Positions 9,069 to 17,736 are shown, numbered from the stretch's first letter. The stretch is DNA of 64,000 bases from Corallococcus soli (GCF_014930455.1 NZ_JAAIYO010000006.1:372001-436000); one strand, 5' to 3'. The notes: a model not told the origin generated them from the letters alone. Program-made: numbers and translations.

Positions 9069-9077
9069 CTTCGTCAA
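9049..9077 (-). promoter_or_regulatory. predicted promoter of the TetR-ABC operon
   Basis: A -35 box TTGACG (9072-9077) and a -10 box TATTTG (9049-9054) are separated by 17 bp on the minus strand. The -10 box is close to the ATG, so the transcript would be leaderless or nearly so. The predicted operator occupies the spacer and -10. Confidence 0.5.
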
Positions 9078-9100
9078 AATGGCAAAAAATCCCTTGTCAT

Positions 9101-9114
9101 TCCAAGGACTTGGA
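9101..9114. repeat. 14-bp inverted repeat between tetR and larC
   Basis: TCCAAG and CTTGGA flank 2 bases. It lies 29 bp after the larC stop, with a run of six T about 13 bases further in the larC direction, so it could be a weak terminator of the lar genes. The stem is short. Confidence 0.3.
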
Positions 9115-9142
9115 AACGCCCCGGCGGACGTGACGCGGCGTT

Positions 9143-10309
9143 TCAGGGCGTGAGGGCCGCCAGCGCGGCGGCCATCACCTGCTTCACGGGCACGCCGGCG
9201 ACCTGGGCCACGCGGACGCAGTCGTCGAACTCCGGGTGCGCGTTGAGCACCCGGCCGTCGCGCAGGCCGCGCTTCACGCGGACCTTGCCCCAGGGCGTCT
9301 CCACGTCCACCCAGTCGCGCTCCAGCGCGTGGCGCTCCACCCGGTGGTATCTCACGCCCAGCGACGTGGACTCGCGCAGCACCGTGTCCACCACCGCGTC
9401 GCGCAGGCCGCCCTCCACCAGCGCGCCCAACAGGTGCGCCGGCCGGCCCTTCTTCATCACCACCGGGGCCACCCACGCGTCCTTCGCGCCCACCTCCAAG
9501 AGCCGCTCCACCAGGTGCCCCAGGAGCTGCGGTGTGGCGTCGTCCAGGTTCGCCTCCACCACCCACAGCCCTTCGGTGGCCTGTGCCTCCAGGCGGCCCA
9601 GCGACGCGCGCAGCACGTTGGGCCGGTCGCGGAAGTCCTTCGTCCCCACGCCGTAGCCCACCCTCTCCACGATGAAGTCCGGGGGGTGGCCAATCTTCGT
9701 CAGCACCTTGAGCAGCGCCGCGCCCGTGGGCGTCGTCAGCTCGCCCACGCCCTCGAAGCGCACCGGCACGTCGCGCAGCAGCTCCAGCGTCGCGGGCACG
9801 GGGATGGGCATCTGCCCGTGCGCCACGCGGATGGTGCCGCTGCCCAGCGGTGGCGGCGCGGCGTGCACCTCCGGGTCCCCCAGCAGCTCCAGCACCACCG
9901 CCGCGCCGCAGATGTCCACGATGGAGTCCACCGCGCCCACTTCGTGGAAGTGGATGGCGTCGATGGAGACGCCGTGCACCTTGGCCTCGGCCTCCCCGAT
10001 GGCGCGGAACACCGCCAGGGCGCGGGCCTTCGCGCGCTCCGGCAGCGTGGTGGCCGCTTCGATGAGCTGGCGGATGTCCGCGTAGGCGCGGTGCGGGTGC
10101 GCTTCCTTCGCGTCCAGCACCACGTCCAGGTGCGTGCCGCTGATGGCGTGGCGCACCGCGCGCGACACGGCCAGCTTCCAGCCGGGCACATTGAGGCCAC
10201 TCAGGGCCTGGGTGAGCGCGTCCGGGGACACGCCCAGGTCGATGCCCGCCGCCAGGAACATGTCCCCGGCGATGCCGCCCACGGGCTCCAGGTAGAGGAT
10301 GCGTCGCAT
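9143..10309 (-). CDS. larC: nickel-pincer cofactor biosynthesis protein LarC (nickel insertion)
   Basis: A 388-residue LarC (DUF111) protein. It opens with L-Y-L-E-P-V-G-G-I-A-G-D-M and contains H-F-H-E-V-G-A-V-D-S-I-V-D-I (about residues 110-125), the conserved block of the family. In the lactate racemase system LarC is the CTP-dependent cyclometallase that inserts nickel into the pyridinium dithiocarboxylate pincer made by LarB and LarE. The ATG at 10309 aligns with the usual start and sits 4 bp after larB, so the two are translationally linked. Here LarC is a single continuous frame, with no programmed frameshift visible. No larA or larE lies within the window. Confidence 0.9.
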   Translation of the reverse strand: MRRILYLEPVGGIAGDMFLAAGIDLGVSPDALTQALSGLNVPGWKLAVSRAVRHAISGTHLDVVLDAKEAHPHRAYADIRQLIEAATTLPERAKARALAVFRAIGEAEAKVHGVSIDAIHFHEVGAVDSIVDICGAAVVLELLGDPEVHAAPPPLGSGTIRVAHGQMPIPVPATLELLRDVPVRFEGVGELTTPTGAALLKVLTKIGHPPDFIVERVGYGVGTKDFRDRPNVLRASLGRLEAQATEGLWVVEANLDDATPQLLGHLVERLLEVGAKDAWVAPVVMKKGRPAHLLGALVEGGLRDAVVDTVLRESTSLGVRYHRVERHALERDWVDVETPWGKVRVKRGLRDGRVLNAHPEFDDCVRVAQVAGVPVKQVMAAALAALTP

Positions 10310-10313
10310 GGCT

Positions 10314-11066
10314 TCAGCTCCGTCCCTTCGTGCGGGAGACGAGGGCCGCGTAGAAGCCGCCGCCAAAGCCGTTGTCGATGTTCACCGTCGCCACGTTCGC
10401 GGCGCACGAGTTCACCATCGCGAGCAGCGCGGAGATGCCCTTCAGGTTCGCGCCGTAGCCCACCGACGTGGGCACCGCCACCACCGGGATGCCGACCAGG
10501 CCTCCCAGCGCGCTCGCGAGCGCCCCCTCCATGCCCGCCACCACCACCGCGACGTGGCACTCCTGGATCTCCTCGCGCCGGCGCAACAGCCGGTGGATGC
10601 CCGCCACGCCCACGTCGTAGACGCGCCGCACCTCCGCGCCCATCGCCTCCGCGGTGAGCGCCGCCTCCTCCGCCACCGGGATGTCGCTGGTGCCGGCCGT
10701 CACCACCGCGACGCGCCCCGCCTTCACCTTGCGCTGACGCAGGTGGAAGATGCGCGCCACCGGGTGGTATTCCGCCTTGGGGAAGCGCGCGAGCAGCGCC
10801 TCCGCCTTGTCCGGTTGCAGCCGCGTCACCAGCACCGTCTGCTTGCGCTCCACCAGCGCGCCCACGATGCCCAGCAATTGCTCCACCGTCTTGGGCTCGC
10901 CCAGCACCACCTCCGGGAAGCCGAAGCGCAGGTTGCGGTGCGTGTCGAGCGTCGCGTAGCCCAGCTCCGCGAACGGCAGGTCCTTGAGCTTGCCCACCGC
11001 GTCGTCCAGGGTGACCTTGCCCGTCTTCACCTGTCCCAGCAGTTGCCGCAGTGCCTTCTCGTCCAT
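10314..11066 (-). CDS. larB: nickel-pincer cofactor biosynthesis protein LarB
   Basis: A 250-residue LarB (AIR-carboxylase-like) protein. The C-terminal half carries the PurE-like nucleotide-binding fold with V-V-T-A-G-T-S-D-I-P-V-A-E-E-A (about residues 125-140) and G-V-A-G-I-H-R-L and V-A-V-P-T-S-V-G-Y-G further on, all typical of LarB. The enzyme carboxylates and hydrolyses nicotinic acid adenine dinucleotide, the first step of nickel-pincer cofactor synthesis. It is followed 4 bp later by larC. It begins about 84 bp after the CheC-like gene on the same strand and could be read through from the che operon, though the functions are unrelated. Confidence 0.9.
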   Translation of the reverse strand: MDEKALRQLLGQVKTGKVTLDDAVGKLKDLPFAELGYATLDTHRNLRFGFPEVVLGEPKTVEQLLGIVGALVERKQTVLVTRLQPDKAEALLARFPKAEYHPVARIFHLRQRKVKAGRVAVVTAGTSDIPVAEEAALTAEAMGAEVRRVYDVGVAGIHRLLRRREEIQECHVAVVVAGMEGALASALGGLVGIPVVAVPTSVGYGANLKGISALLAMVNSCAANVATVNIDNGFGGGFYAALVSRTKGRS

Positions 11067-11150
11067 GGGCGACCGTCTACCCCACCCGCCCCCGGTGCTC
11101 CAGGCGCGCGGCGGAAAGGCCCGGGACGGCCTGCTTCCGGCAGGGTGCCC

Positions 11151-11747
11151 CTACAGGCCCAGCCGGGTGAGCAGCGCCTGGGCGCTGCCGCGCTCCAGCA
11201 CCAGCAGCATCCGCCCCCCCAGCGCCGTGGGGGCCGTGGCCGTGAAGTCCGCGCCCAGCACCACCACCGGCCCGGGGCCGGACTCCACCTCGCCCAGCAC
11301 GCCCGCCAGCGCCGGCCGGACCGGGCCGCGCTCCAGCCGGGGCACCGTGGGCAGCAGCCGCCAGCCGGTCAGCCGTCCAATGGCGGACAGACACGCGCTG
11401 GCGATGATGTTGGCCGCCTCCGCCAGGGCGCTCTCGCGCTCCTCGGGGGCCGCGGGCTGGCCTCGCACCAGCGCCGACTCCAGCGCATCACTGTCGCGCG
11501 CGGGCAGCAGCAGCACCAGCGCGCCGCGCAGCTCGCCCGTCATGCCCAGGCGCACGACGACGGCGGGGCCGTCCCCGCCCAGCAGGGCCGGCCCGTCCTG
11601 GGCGCTGGTCAGCCGCACCAGCGGGACGGACAGGTCCACCCGACCGCCCACCAGGCGGGCCAGGGCGTTGGCGCCATGGCCACAGCCGATGTTGGCCACC
11701 TCGCGCAGGGCGTCGAGCTGCGCGTCGCTGGGCAGGGGCGGACTCAC
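11151..11747 (-). CDS. CheC-like chemotaxis phosphatase
   Basis: A 198-residue protein of the CheC/FliY/CheX class. Its first helix reads L-D-A-L-R-E-V-A-N-I-G-C-G-H-G-A-N-A-L-A (residues about 11-30), and a second copy of the motif, E-S-A-L-A-E-A-A-N-I-I-A-S-A, appears near residue 108. These E-x3-N motifs are the catalytic signature for dephosphorylating CheY-P. The GTG start at 11747 overlaps the cheA stop (GTGA), which fixes the start and implies coupling. It closes the chemosensory operon, where it would reset the CheY signal since no cheZ, cheB or cheR is present. Confidence 0.85.
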   Translation of the reverse strand: MSPPLPSDAQLDALREVANIGCGHGANALARLVGGRVDLSVPLVRLTSAQDGPALLGGDGPAVVVRLGMTGELRGALVLLLPARDSDALESALVRGQPAAPEERESALAEAANIIASACLSAIGRLTGWRLLPTVPRLERGPVRPALAGVLGEVESGPGPVVVLGADFTATAPTALGGRMLLVLERGSAQALLTRLGL

Positions 11748-14275
11748 GCGGTCAGTAACCTCGGGACGTCCAGGATGAACACGGGCCGGCCACTGCCCAG
11801 GATGGTCACCCCGGACAGCCCCGGCAGCAAGTCCAGCGGCCGGGACAGGGGCTTGAGGACGACTTCCTCCTGCCCCAGGAGGCGATCCACCGCCAGCGCC
11901 ACCTTGCCGGTGCCCGCGTCCCCCTCCATCACCACGAAGGGCCGGAAGCCCGGCCGGGGTGACGCGGGCACGCCCAGGAGCACCTCCAGCAGGTGCACCG
12001 GCAGCAGGCCGTTGCCGTGGGGCAGGAGCGCCGTCTCCCGGCTGCGGCTCAGCGCGTCCGGGTCCGCCTCCGTGGCGCCCACCACCTTGGCGATGGGCAG
12101 GCCGAAGACCTCCTCCCCCACCTGCACGAGGAGCAGGTGCACCACCGCCACGGTGAGCGGCAGCCGCAGGGTGAAGACGGTGCCCCGGCCGCGCTCGCTG
12201 TCGATTTCGAGCGTGCCGCCCACGCTCTCCACCACGCGCTTGACGGCGTCCATGCCCACGCCGCGTCCGGAGATGTCCGTGATGTCCTTGGCGGTGGAGA
12301 CGCCCGGCAGGCACGACAGCAGGAAGGCGTCGCGGTCCGCCATCCGGTGGGCGGCCTCTTCCGTGATGAGCCCGCGCTTCACCGCCGCGGCCTTGAGGCG
12401 CGCGGGGTCCATGCCCCGGCCGTCGTCCTCGATATCGATGATGACCCGGTCGCGCGCGCGGCGCACCGTCACCAGCACGCGGCCGCGCACGGACTTCTTC
12501 GCGGCCAGCCGCTCCTCGGGGGCCTCCAGGCCGTGGTCGATGCAGTTGCGCAGCAGGTGCAGCAGCGGGTCCGCCAGCTCGTCCAGGATGGCGCGGTCCA
12601 GCTCAATCTCCGCGCCGGTGATGACCAGCTCGACCTCGCGCTCCTTGCGGCGGGCCAGGTCGCGCGCGGCGCGGGGCAGCCGGTCGGTGATGAGCGACAG
12701 CGGCGTCATGCGCGCGCTCATCACCTTGTCGTGCAGGTCCTTCACCAGCGTGTGCAGCCGGTAGACGCCCTCCTCCAGGGCGGGCCGCGTGTTCTCCGGT
12801 AGCTCCTTGCCCACCTCCCGGAGGCGGGCGGTGGCGAGCATCAGCTCCCCGACCGTGTCGAGGAAGTAGTCGAGCAGCTCCGTGCGCACGCGCACCGTGC
12901 GGGAGCCGGCGTCCGCGCTGGCGCGCGCGCTGTCGGACGTCGGCGGGGCGACGGCGATGATGGGCGGCTCGGGGACGGCCAGGGAGACGGAGACGACCTC
13001 CACCTCCGCCACGTTGCGCAGGGCCGTCTGGATGCCGGCCTCGCCCACGGCGGACTCCAGCTCCACCTGGATGTAGCCGTCCGGGATGCGCCCGGCCTTC
13101 AGCTCCTCCAGGGGAGGCCGCAGGTCCACGAGCGTGCCCAGCGTGGACAACCGCTTGTGCACAAGGAACGCGCGCACGCCCGGCACCTGGCAGGTGGGCG
13201 AGATGCGCAGCCGCACGGACCAGCGGGGCGAGCCGGGGCGGCCGTCCATGCCCACGCTGGCGACCGCCTTGAGGCTGGCGGTCAGCGCGGAGACGGAGGA
13301 GCCGGGGTCCACCTCCGCCGGCACGCGCAGCAGGGACTGCCCCCCAGGCGCGCCATAGAGCGACTCCGGGCTGCTCAGGTCGCGCGGCGGCATCAGGCTG
13401 GCGGGAGGAAGGACCGCGAGGGCCGTGGTCCCGGATGCGCCTGGACCGCTCCGGTCCACGCCGGAGTCCGAGCCCAGGGTCCCGCCCGCACGACCCGAAG
13501 CGCCCGGTTCCGCGCTGCCCGAAGCGCCGGTCGCGCCGACCGAAGCGCCCGCGCCCGACCCTGAAGCCCCAGCCGCGCCGACCGAGCCCGAAGTCCCAGC
13601 CGCGCCGCCCGAGCCCGAGCCCGAAGTCCCAGCCGCGCCGCCCGGGTTCACCGGGTCCGACGCCGAAGCGCCACCCGCGCTGGAGGCAGTCCCGGCGTCC
13701 GTCGCGCCCGACGCCGAAGCGTCCGAGCCCGCCGCACCGCCCGTCCCCGTCGCTCCGGCGGCGTCCGCCCCGCCCTCCGCGCCGACCCGAGCGGACCCCG
13801 CCACCCCGTCCCCGGCCGCCGCCCCGGAGGGCCCGTCCGCCGGCTTGAGCACGGTGACCTGGGCCACGCGCGTCACCGCGGGCGCGTGGCCGGTGAGCGA
13901 CCTCACGCGCGCGCTCAGCTGTTGCAGCAGGGACTCCGCCTGCTCCGGCTCACGGCTGGACGCGACGGCGCGCACCTGGGCCGTCAGCGTGTCCGCGGCG
14001 CTCAGGAGCAGGTCCACCAGGTCCCGGTCGAGCAGCTTCCGGTCCCCGCGCACGGCGTCCACCAGGTCTTCCACCCGGTGCGCCAGCATGGCGATGGGCT
14101 CGAAGCCCATGGAGGACGCCATGCCCTTCACCGAATGGGCGTGGCGGAACATGGAGTCCACGGTGCTGGCGGTGGCCTCCCGCTCCAACTCCACGAGGTC
14201 CCGCCCGAGCGCCTCCAGGTGCTCGGTGGCCTCCGAGATGAAGAGGCCCAGGTACCGGGACATGTCCATCGTCAT
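11744..14275 (-). CDS. cheA: chemotaxis histidine kinase CheA
   Basis: An 843-residue CheA. The P1/Hpt domain occupies residues 1-110, with the phosphorylated histidine in H-S-V-K-G at position 47. A long low-complexity Ala/Gly/Ser linker (about 145-300) follows in place of an obvious P2 domain. A short globular region (about 340-430) comes next, then the P3 dimerisation helices (about 460-530), the HATPase core with the N box L-L-R-N-C-I-D-H-G-L-E and G boxes D-D-G-R-G-M and G-R-G-V-G-M, and a C-terminal CheW-like P5 domain. The kinase should be active. The missing or unrecognised P2 means CheY docking may differ. It lies between cheY and the cheC-like gene. Confidence 0.92.
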   Translation of the reverse strand: MTMDMSRYLGLFISEATEHLEALGRDLVELEREATASTVDSMFRHAHSVKGMASSMGFEPIAMLAHRVEDLVDAVRGDRKLLDRDLVDLLLSAADTLTAQVRAVASSREPEQAESLLQQLSARVRSLTGHAPAVTRVAQVTVLKPADGPSGAAAGDGVAGSARVGAEGGADAAGATGTGGAAGSDASASGATDAGTASSAGGASASDPVNPGGAAGTSGSGSGGAAGTSGSVGAAGASGSGAGASVGATGASGSAEPGASGRAGGTLGSDSGVDRSGPGASGTTALAVLPPASLMPPRDLSSPESLYGAPGGQSLLRVPAEVDPGSSVSALTASLKAVASVGMDGRPGSPRWSVRLRISPTCQVPGVRAFLVHKRLSTLGTLVDLRPPLEELKAGRIPDGYIQVELESAVGEAGIQTALRNVAEVEVVSVSLAVPEPPIIAVAPPTSDSARASADAGSRTVRVRTELLDYFLDTVGELMLATARLREVGKELPENTRPALEEGVYRLHTLVKDLHDKVMSARMTPLSLITDRLPRAARDLARRKEREVELVITGAEIELDRAILDELADPLLHLLRNCIDHGLEAPEERLAAKKSVRGRVLVTVRRARDRVIIDIEDDGRGMDPARLKAAAVKRGLITEEAAHRMADRDAFLLSCLPGVSTAKDITDISGRGVGMDAVKRVVESVGGTLEIDSERGRGTVFTLRLPLTVAVVHLLLVQVGEEVFGLPIAKVVGATEADPDALSRSRETALLPHGNGLLPVHLLEVLLGVPASPRPGFRPFVVMEGDAGTGKVALAVDRLLGQEEVVLKPLSRPLDLLPGLSGVTILGSGRPVFILDVPRLLTA
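13390..13828 (-). repeat. low-complexity Ala/Gly/Ser linker inside cheA
   Basis: About 145 codons encode imperfect repeats of short units such as GAAGTSGS, GASGSGA and GASGSAE. The DNA shows irregular tandem repeats of GC-rich 9- to 27-bp units, a likely hotspot for slippage and length variation between strains. Confidence 0.75.
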
Positions 14276-14336
14276 GACCCGGTACCTCCCACAGGCGGAC
14301 GGGGCCGCGACCCGGGCGGGCGCGGCCCTGCGTCGG

Positions 14337-14705
14337 TCAGGCCTCGCCCAGCACCTTCTTGACGACCGCCAGCACGTCCTCGGCCCGGAAGGGCTTGACG
14401 ATGAAGTCCGAGGCGCCCGCCTCGATGGCCTCCATCACCAGGCTCTCCTGGCCGAGCGCGGAGCACATGATGACCACCGCGCTGCTGTCGGCCTTGATGA
14501 TTTCCCGCGTCGCTTCGATTCCGCTCTTGAACGGCATCACGATGTCCATCGTCGTGAGGTCCGGTTTCAACTCCTTGAACTTCTCCACGGCTTCCAGGCC
14601 GTTGGCCGCCTCACCGACGACCTCGAACCCTCCAGACGCAAAGATGTCCTTGATCATGTTGCGCATGAAGATGGCGTCGTCGACGACCAGCACCCGCTTA
14701 GCCAT
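14337..14705 (-). CDS. cheY: CheY-like single-domain response regulator
   Basis: A 122-residue receiver domain with no output domain. The acidic pair D9-D10, phosphoacceptor D54 in M-D-I-V-M-P, S82 in M-C-S-A-L and K104 in V-K-P-F are all present, so it should be phosphorylated by the neighbouring CheA. The conserved M-R-N-M-I after the acidic pair is characteristic of chemotaxis CheY proteins. It lies 61 bp upstream of cheA and 71 bp downstream of cheW. In a myxobacterium without flagella the target is more likely motility reversal, exopolysaccharide or gene expression than a flagellar motor. Confidence 0.92.
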   Translation of the reverse strand: MAKRVLVVDDAIFMRNMIKDIFASGGFEVVGEAANGLEAVEKFKELKPDLTTMDIVMPFKSGIEATREIIKADSSAVVIMCSALGQESLVMEAIEAGASDFIVKPFRAEDVLAVVKKVLGEA

Positions 14706-14776
14706 GTGAAGAACTCCGCCTCCGTTTCAGGCCTAGAGGGAGCGCACCCTATCACCGGCCGTTTCCAGGGGGCTAC

Positions 14777-15199
14777 TCACTTGGAGGCAGTGAACAAGGC
14801 AACGACCGCCGCATCAAGTCCTTCCGGATCCAGGACGGTCACTCCCAGACCGCCCAGGCGGGCAACGCCGCGAACCGCGGGCATGACCTTGCCCGGGGCC
14901 GCGCTGACGCGCTCCACCGCCTCGATGCCGTCCACGTCCGTCACCAGGAGGCCCAAATCGCGCCGCCCCCGGTCCAGCAGTACCACGCGGCACAGCGGCG
15001 TGGGGCCTTCTGGAAGGTGCAAGAGCTGCCGCAGCTCCACCACCGTCACCACGCGACCGCGCAGGTTCATCACTCCAGTGATGGCGGAAGGGGCCCGGGG
15101 CACACGGGTGTAGCGCTCCGGGGGCACGACGACCTCCCGGACCGCCGACAAGGGCAGCCCGTAGCGCTCCTTCTCTACCCGGAAGATGACGTGCCGCAC
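14777..15199 (-). CDS. cheW: CheW-family coupling protein
   Basis: A 140-residue CheW-type double SH3-like protein. Residues 1-25 (F-R-V-E-K-E-R-Y-G-L-P-L-S-A-V-R-E-V) and the central G-V-M-N-L-R-G-R-V-V-T-V-V-E-L-R (about 42-57) are the usual signature. It would bridge the chemoreceptor and CheA into an array. The start appears to be GTG at 15199, 44 bp after the mcp stop; no strong ribosome binding site precedes it, so the exact start is uncertain by a few codons. Confidence 0.9.
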   Translation of the reverse strand: MRHVIFRVEKERYGLPLSAVREVVVPPERYTRVPRAPSAITGVMNLRGRVVTVVELRQLLHLPEGPTPLCRVVLLDRGRRDLGLLVTDVDGIEAVERVSAAPGKVMPAVRGVARLGGLGVTVLDPEGLDAAVVALFTASK

Positions 15200-15243
15200 G
15201 GTGGAGGCCTTTGTCGCAGGGGGCGGCGGGGCGTCCGGGGCCC

Positions 15244-16617
15244 TCAGGGCCCCAGGCGGAAGCTGCGCACCACGCTCTGCAGCTCCACGGAGAGGTTGGT
15301 CAGCTCACTGGCCAGCGACGTCATCCGCGACACCGCGGCGGTCTGCTCCTGGATGACGGCCTGGATGGCCTCCGTGGAGCTGGCGTTGTTGCGGGCCACG
15401 AGCTTGATTTCCTCGATGGCCTTCACCATCTCCTCGCTGCCCTTCATCTGCTCGCGGGTGCTGTCGGAGATGAGCGTCACCTTCTCCGCGCCCTTGCGCG
15501 CGGTGTCGGTGATGGCCCCCATGGAGCGCATGATGTCGGTGAGGTCCTCGCGGCCCTCCGCCAGCTCCGCGATGCCTTCCTTCATGGCGCTCACGACGGA
15601 GGTGGACTGACCGGAGATGTCGCGCGCCAGACGGGAGATCTGCTCCGCGGAGCGGCCCGCGCTCTCCGCCAGCTTGCGCACCTCGTCGGCGACCACCGCG
15701 AAGCCGCGGCCGTACTCGCCCGCGCGCGCCGCCTCGATGGTGGCGTTGAGGGCCAGGAGGTTCGTCTGCTGGGCCACCTGGGTGATGGCGTCGACGATCT
15801 TGGAGATCTCCTGCGTCTTCTCGCCGAAGGCGAACACCTGCTGGCTGGCGGACTCGATGCGGTTGAAGACCTTCTTCACCTTGTCGCCCGCGAGCTTCGC
15901 CGCCTTGGAGCCGTCCTCCGCGCTGCTGCTGGTCTCCGCGGACGTGCGGGCCGCGTCCAGGGCGCTGGCCGCCGTGCGCTGGATGCTGCCGGCCATCTCC
16001 GTGATGACCTTGGAGGCCTGGGAGACGAGCTGCGACTGGGTCTCCGCGCCGCTGGCGATCTTCTCCATCGACGAGCCCACCTCCTCGGTGGACCCGTTGA
16101 CGTTCTCCGCCGAGCGCTGCAGGTCGATGGCCGTGTCCGCCACGCTCTTGGCGGTGTCCTGGATCTTGCCCACCAGCTCGCGCAGGTTCTCCTGCATGCG
16201 GGAGATGGCGCCCGTCAGCTCGTCGATTTCGTCGCGCGTGCTGTGGACCTCCGCGGCCACGGGCTTGGACAAATCACCCTGGGAGATTTCGAACGCGGAG
16301 CGGCTGAGCACCTTCACGCGGGTGACGCGCGCCAGCAGCGAGGGCAGGTACGCCGCGCCACCGAAGGTGATGAGCACGCCCACGCCCACCCGGATGACGT
16401 AGCTCCAGCGGCCCCAGGACGCGTCGAAGATGCTCTCGCTGCCCAGCAGCCACGTGCCCAGCAGCAGGCCCAGGACGATGTAGCCGGTGGTGATCTTCCG
16501 GTGCAGCGACTGCTCGCGGACGACCTTGGGACCATCGACGAAGCGCAGCATCCGCTGCACGGGCTCGCGTCGGGGGGTGAGACCGGAGGAGGGGTCGTCG
16601 CGAAGGGGGCGGCGCAC
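15244..16617 (-). CDS. methyl-accepting chemotaxis protein with minimal periplasmic loop
   Basis: A 457-residue chemoreceptor. Two transmembrane helices (about residues 42-60 and 74-97) are separated by only some 13 residues, so there is no periplasmic ligand-binding domain. A HAMP domain (about 95-150) and a long coiled-coil signalling domain follow, with the conserved hairpin tip [19 protein letters not shown]. Signals must come from within the membrane, the cytoplasmic N-terminus or a partner protein, as in the Myxococcus DifA receptor, which is also short in the periplasm. The GTG at 16617 gives the longest plausible N-terminus; an ATG 22 codons later is the alternative. It is the first gene of the che operon. 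Confidence 0.9.
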   Translation of the reverse strand: MRRPLRDDPSSGLTPRREPVQRMLRFVDGPKVVREQSLHRKITTGYIVLGLLLGTWLLGSESIFDASWGRWSYVIRVGVGVLITFGGAAYLPSLLARVTRVKVLSRSAFEISQGDLSKPVAAEVHSTRDEIDELTGAISRMQENLRELVGKIQDTAKSVADTAIDLQRSAENVNGSTEEVGSSMEKIASGAETQSQLVSQASKVITEMAGSIQRTAASALDAARTSAETSSSAEDGSKAAKLAGDKVKKVFNRIESASQQVFAFGEKTQEISKIVDAITQVAQQTNLLALNATIEAARAGEYGRGFAVVADEVRKLAESAGRSAEQISRLARDISGQSTSVVSAMKEGIAELAEGREDLTDIMRSMGAITDTARKGAEKVTLISDSTREQMKGSEEMVKAIEEIKLVARNNASSTEAIQAVIQEQTAAVSRMTSLASELTNLSVELQSVVRSFRLGP

Positions 16618-16657
16618 GGAGTGCTTTCAGCTGGGGAGGGGCAGGAAGCAGCCCAGG

Positions 16658-16687
16658 GGTTTAGCCTTGCTGTCCGGTACGGGTCAA
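16658..16687 (-). promoter_or_regulatory. predicted promoter of the che operon
   Basis: A -35 box TTGACC (16682-16687) and a -10 box TAAACC (16658-16663) with an 18-bp spacer lie on the minus strand, about 40 bp before the mcp start and directly after the thiL stop codon. Confidence 0.4.
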
Positions 16688-17647
16688 TCATCCGGCCGGC
16701 TTCCGCCTGCTTGAACGGGCGAAGTGGTCGAACCCCGGGGGCGGGGTCAGCAGGCGGCCCGCCGCGTCGCGCAGGGCCAGCCGGCGCTCCCGGGTGAGCA
16801 CGCCCACGGGGGTGACGGCCTCCCCCGCGCGAGCGCACGCCCGCTCGAACGCCCGCGCCCTTGAAGGGGGGATGGCCAGCAGCAGCTCGTAGTCCTCGCC
16901 GCCCCGCAGGGCCCCCTCGGGCCCCAGCGCCGCGCGCACGGCGGGTGACAGCGGCAGCCGCGCCAGCTCCAGCGTCGCGCCCACCCGCGACGCGGCGCAC
17001 AGATGACCCAGGTCCTGGGCGAGCCCGTCCGACACGTCCAGGCCCGCGGAGGCGAAGCGGGCGGCGAGCCGGCCCAGGGCGACGCGCGGTTCCGGGCGGC
17101 GCTGGCGGCGCACGGCGCCACCCCGGCGCAGGCCCGCCTGGAGCTGCTCCAGGCCCAGGCGCGCGTCGCCCAGGGTGCCGGAGACGTAGAGCAGGTCCCC
17201 GGGCCGGGCGCCCGCGCGGGTGATGGGGGGATGGGACAGCTCGCCGGTGGCGGTGATGGTGACGGAGAGCTCGCGCGCGGAGGTGAAGTTGCCGCCCACC
17301 AGCGCGATGCGGTGCGCCTTCGCGAGCGCGGCCATGCCCCGGCCGAGCGCGGACAGGTGACGCGCGGGGAAGTCCCCCGGCAGCGCGAGCGCGCAGACGA
17401 ACCAGCGGGGCGCGGCGCCCATGGAGGCCAGGTCCGACAGGTTCACCGCGAGCGCCTTGTGGCCGATGTCGCCGGCAGAGAACGTCGCGCGGGTGAAGTG
17501 CACGTCCTCCACCACGGCGTCGGTGGTGACGCACAGCGCGCCCTTTGACGGCGCGAGCACGGCGCAATCGTCCCCGGGTCCCACGGGCACGCGGGCCCTG
17601 GGAAAGCAGGCGAGGAAGCGTTGGATGAGGTCGAACTCACCGGGCAT
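16688..17647 (-). CDS. thiL: thiamine-monophosphate kinase ThiL
   Basis: A 319-residue ThiL. It starts G-E-F-D-L-I-Q-R-F, followed by G-P-G-D-D-C-A-V (about residues 22-29), T-T-D-A-V-V-E-D-V-H-F (about 40-50), and N-L-S-D-L-A-S-M-G-A. The C-terminal half has the ATP-grasp-like D-V-S-D-G-L-A-Q-D-L and G-G-E-D-Y-E-L-L motifs. It phosphorylates thiamine monophosphate to thiamine pyrophosphate. The ATG at 17647 matches the family start; the extra upstream reading frame is excluded. It is divergent from the aquaporin fusion gene and stands just upstream of the che operon, with no other thi gene nearby. Confidence 0.92.
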   Translation of the reverse strand: MPGEFDLIQRFLACFPRARVPVGPGDDCAVLAPSKGALCVTTDAVVEDVHFTRATFSAGDIGHKALAVNLSDLASMGAAPRWFVCALALPGDFPARHLSALGRGMAALAKAHRIALVGGNFTSARELSVTITATGELSHPPITRAGARPGDLLYVSGTLGDARLGLEQLQAGLRRGGAVRRQRRPEPRVALGRLAARFASAGLDVSDGLAQDLGHLCAASRVGATLELARLPLSPAVRAALGPEGALRGGEDYELLLAIPPSRARAFERACARAGEAVTPVGVLTRERRLALRDAAGRLLTPPPGFDHFARSSRRKPAG

Positions 17648-17736
17648 GGAGTGACCACAGACCACGCCCCGTCCCCCGGGCGCAACGAAGAGCGTCCCGC
17701 GTGGCGTTGACCGTGCCAGTCCCGCGAGGCATAGCA

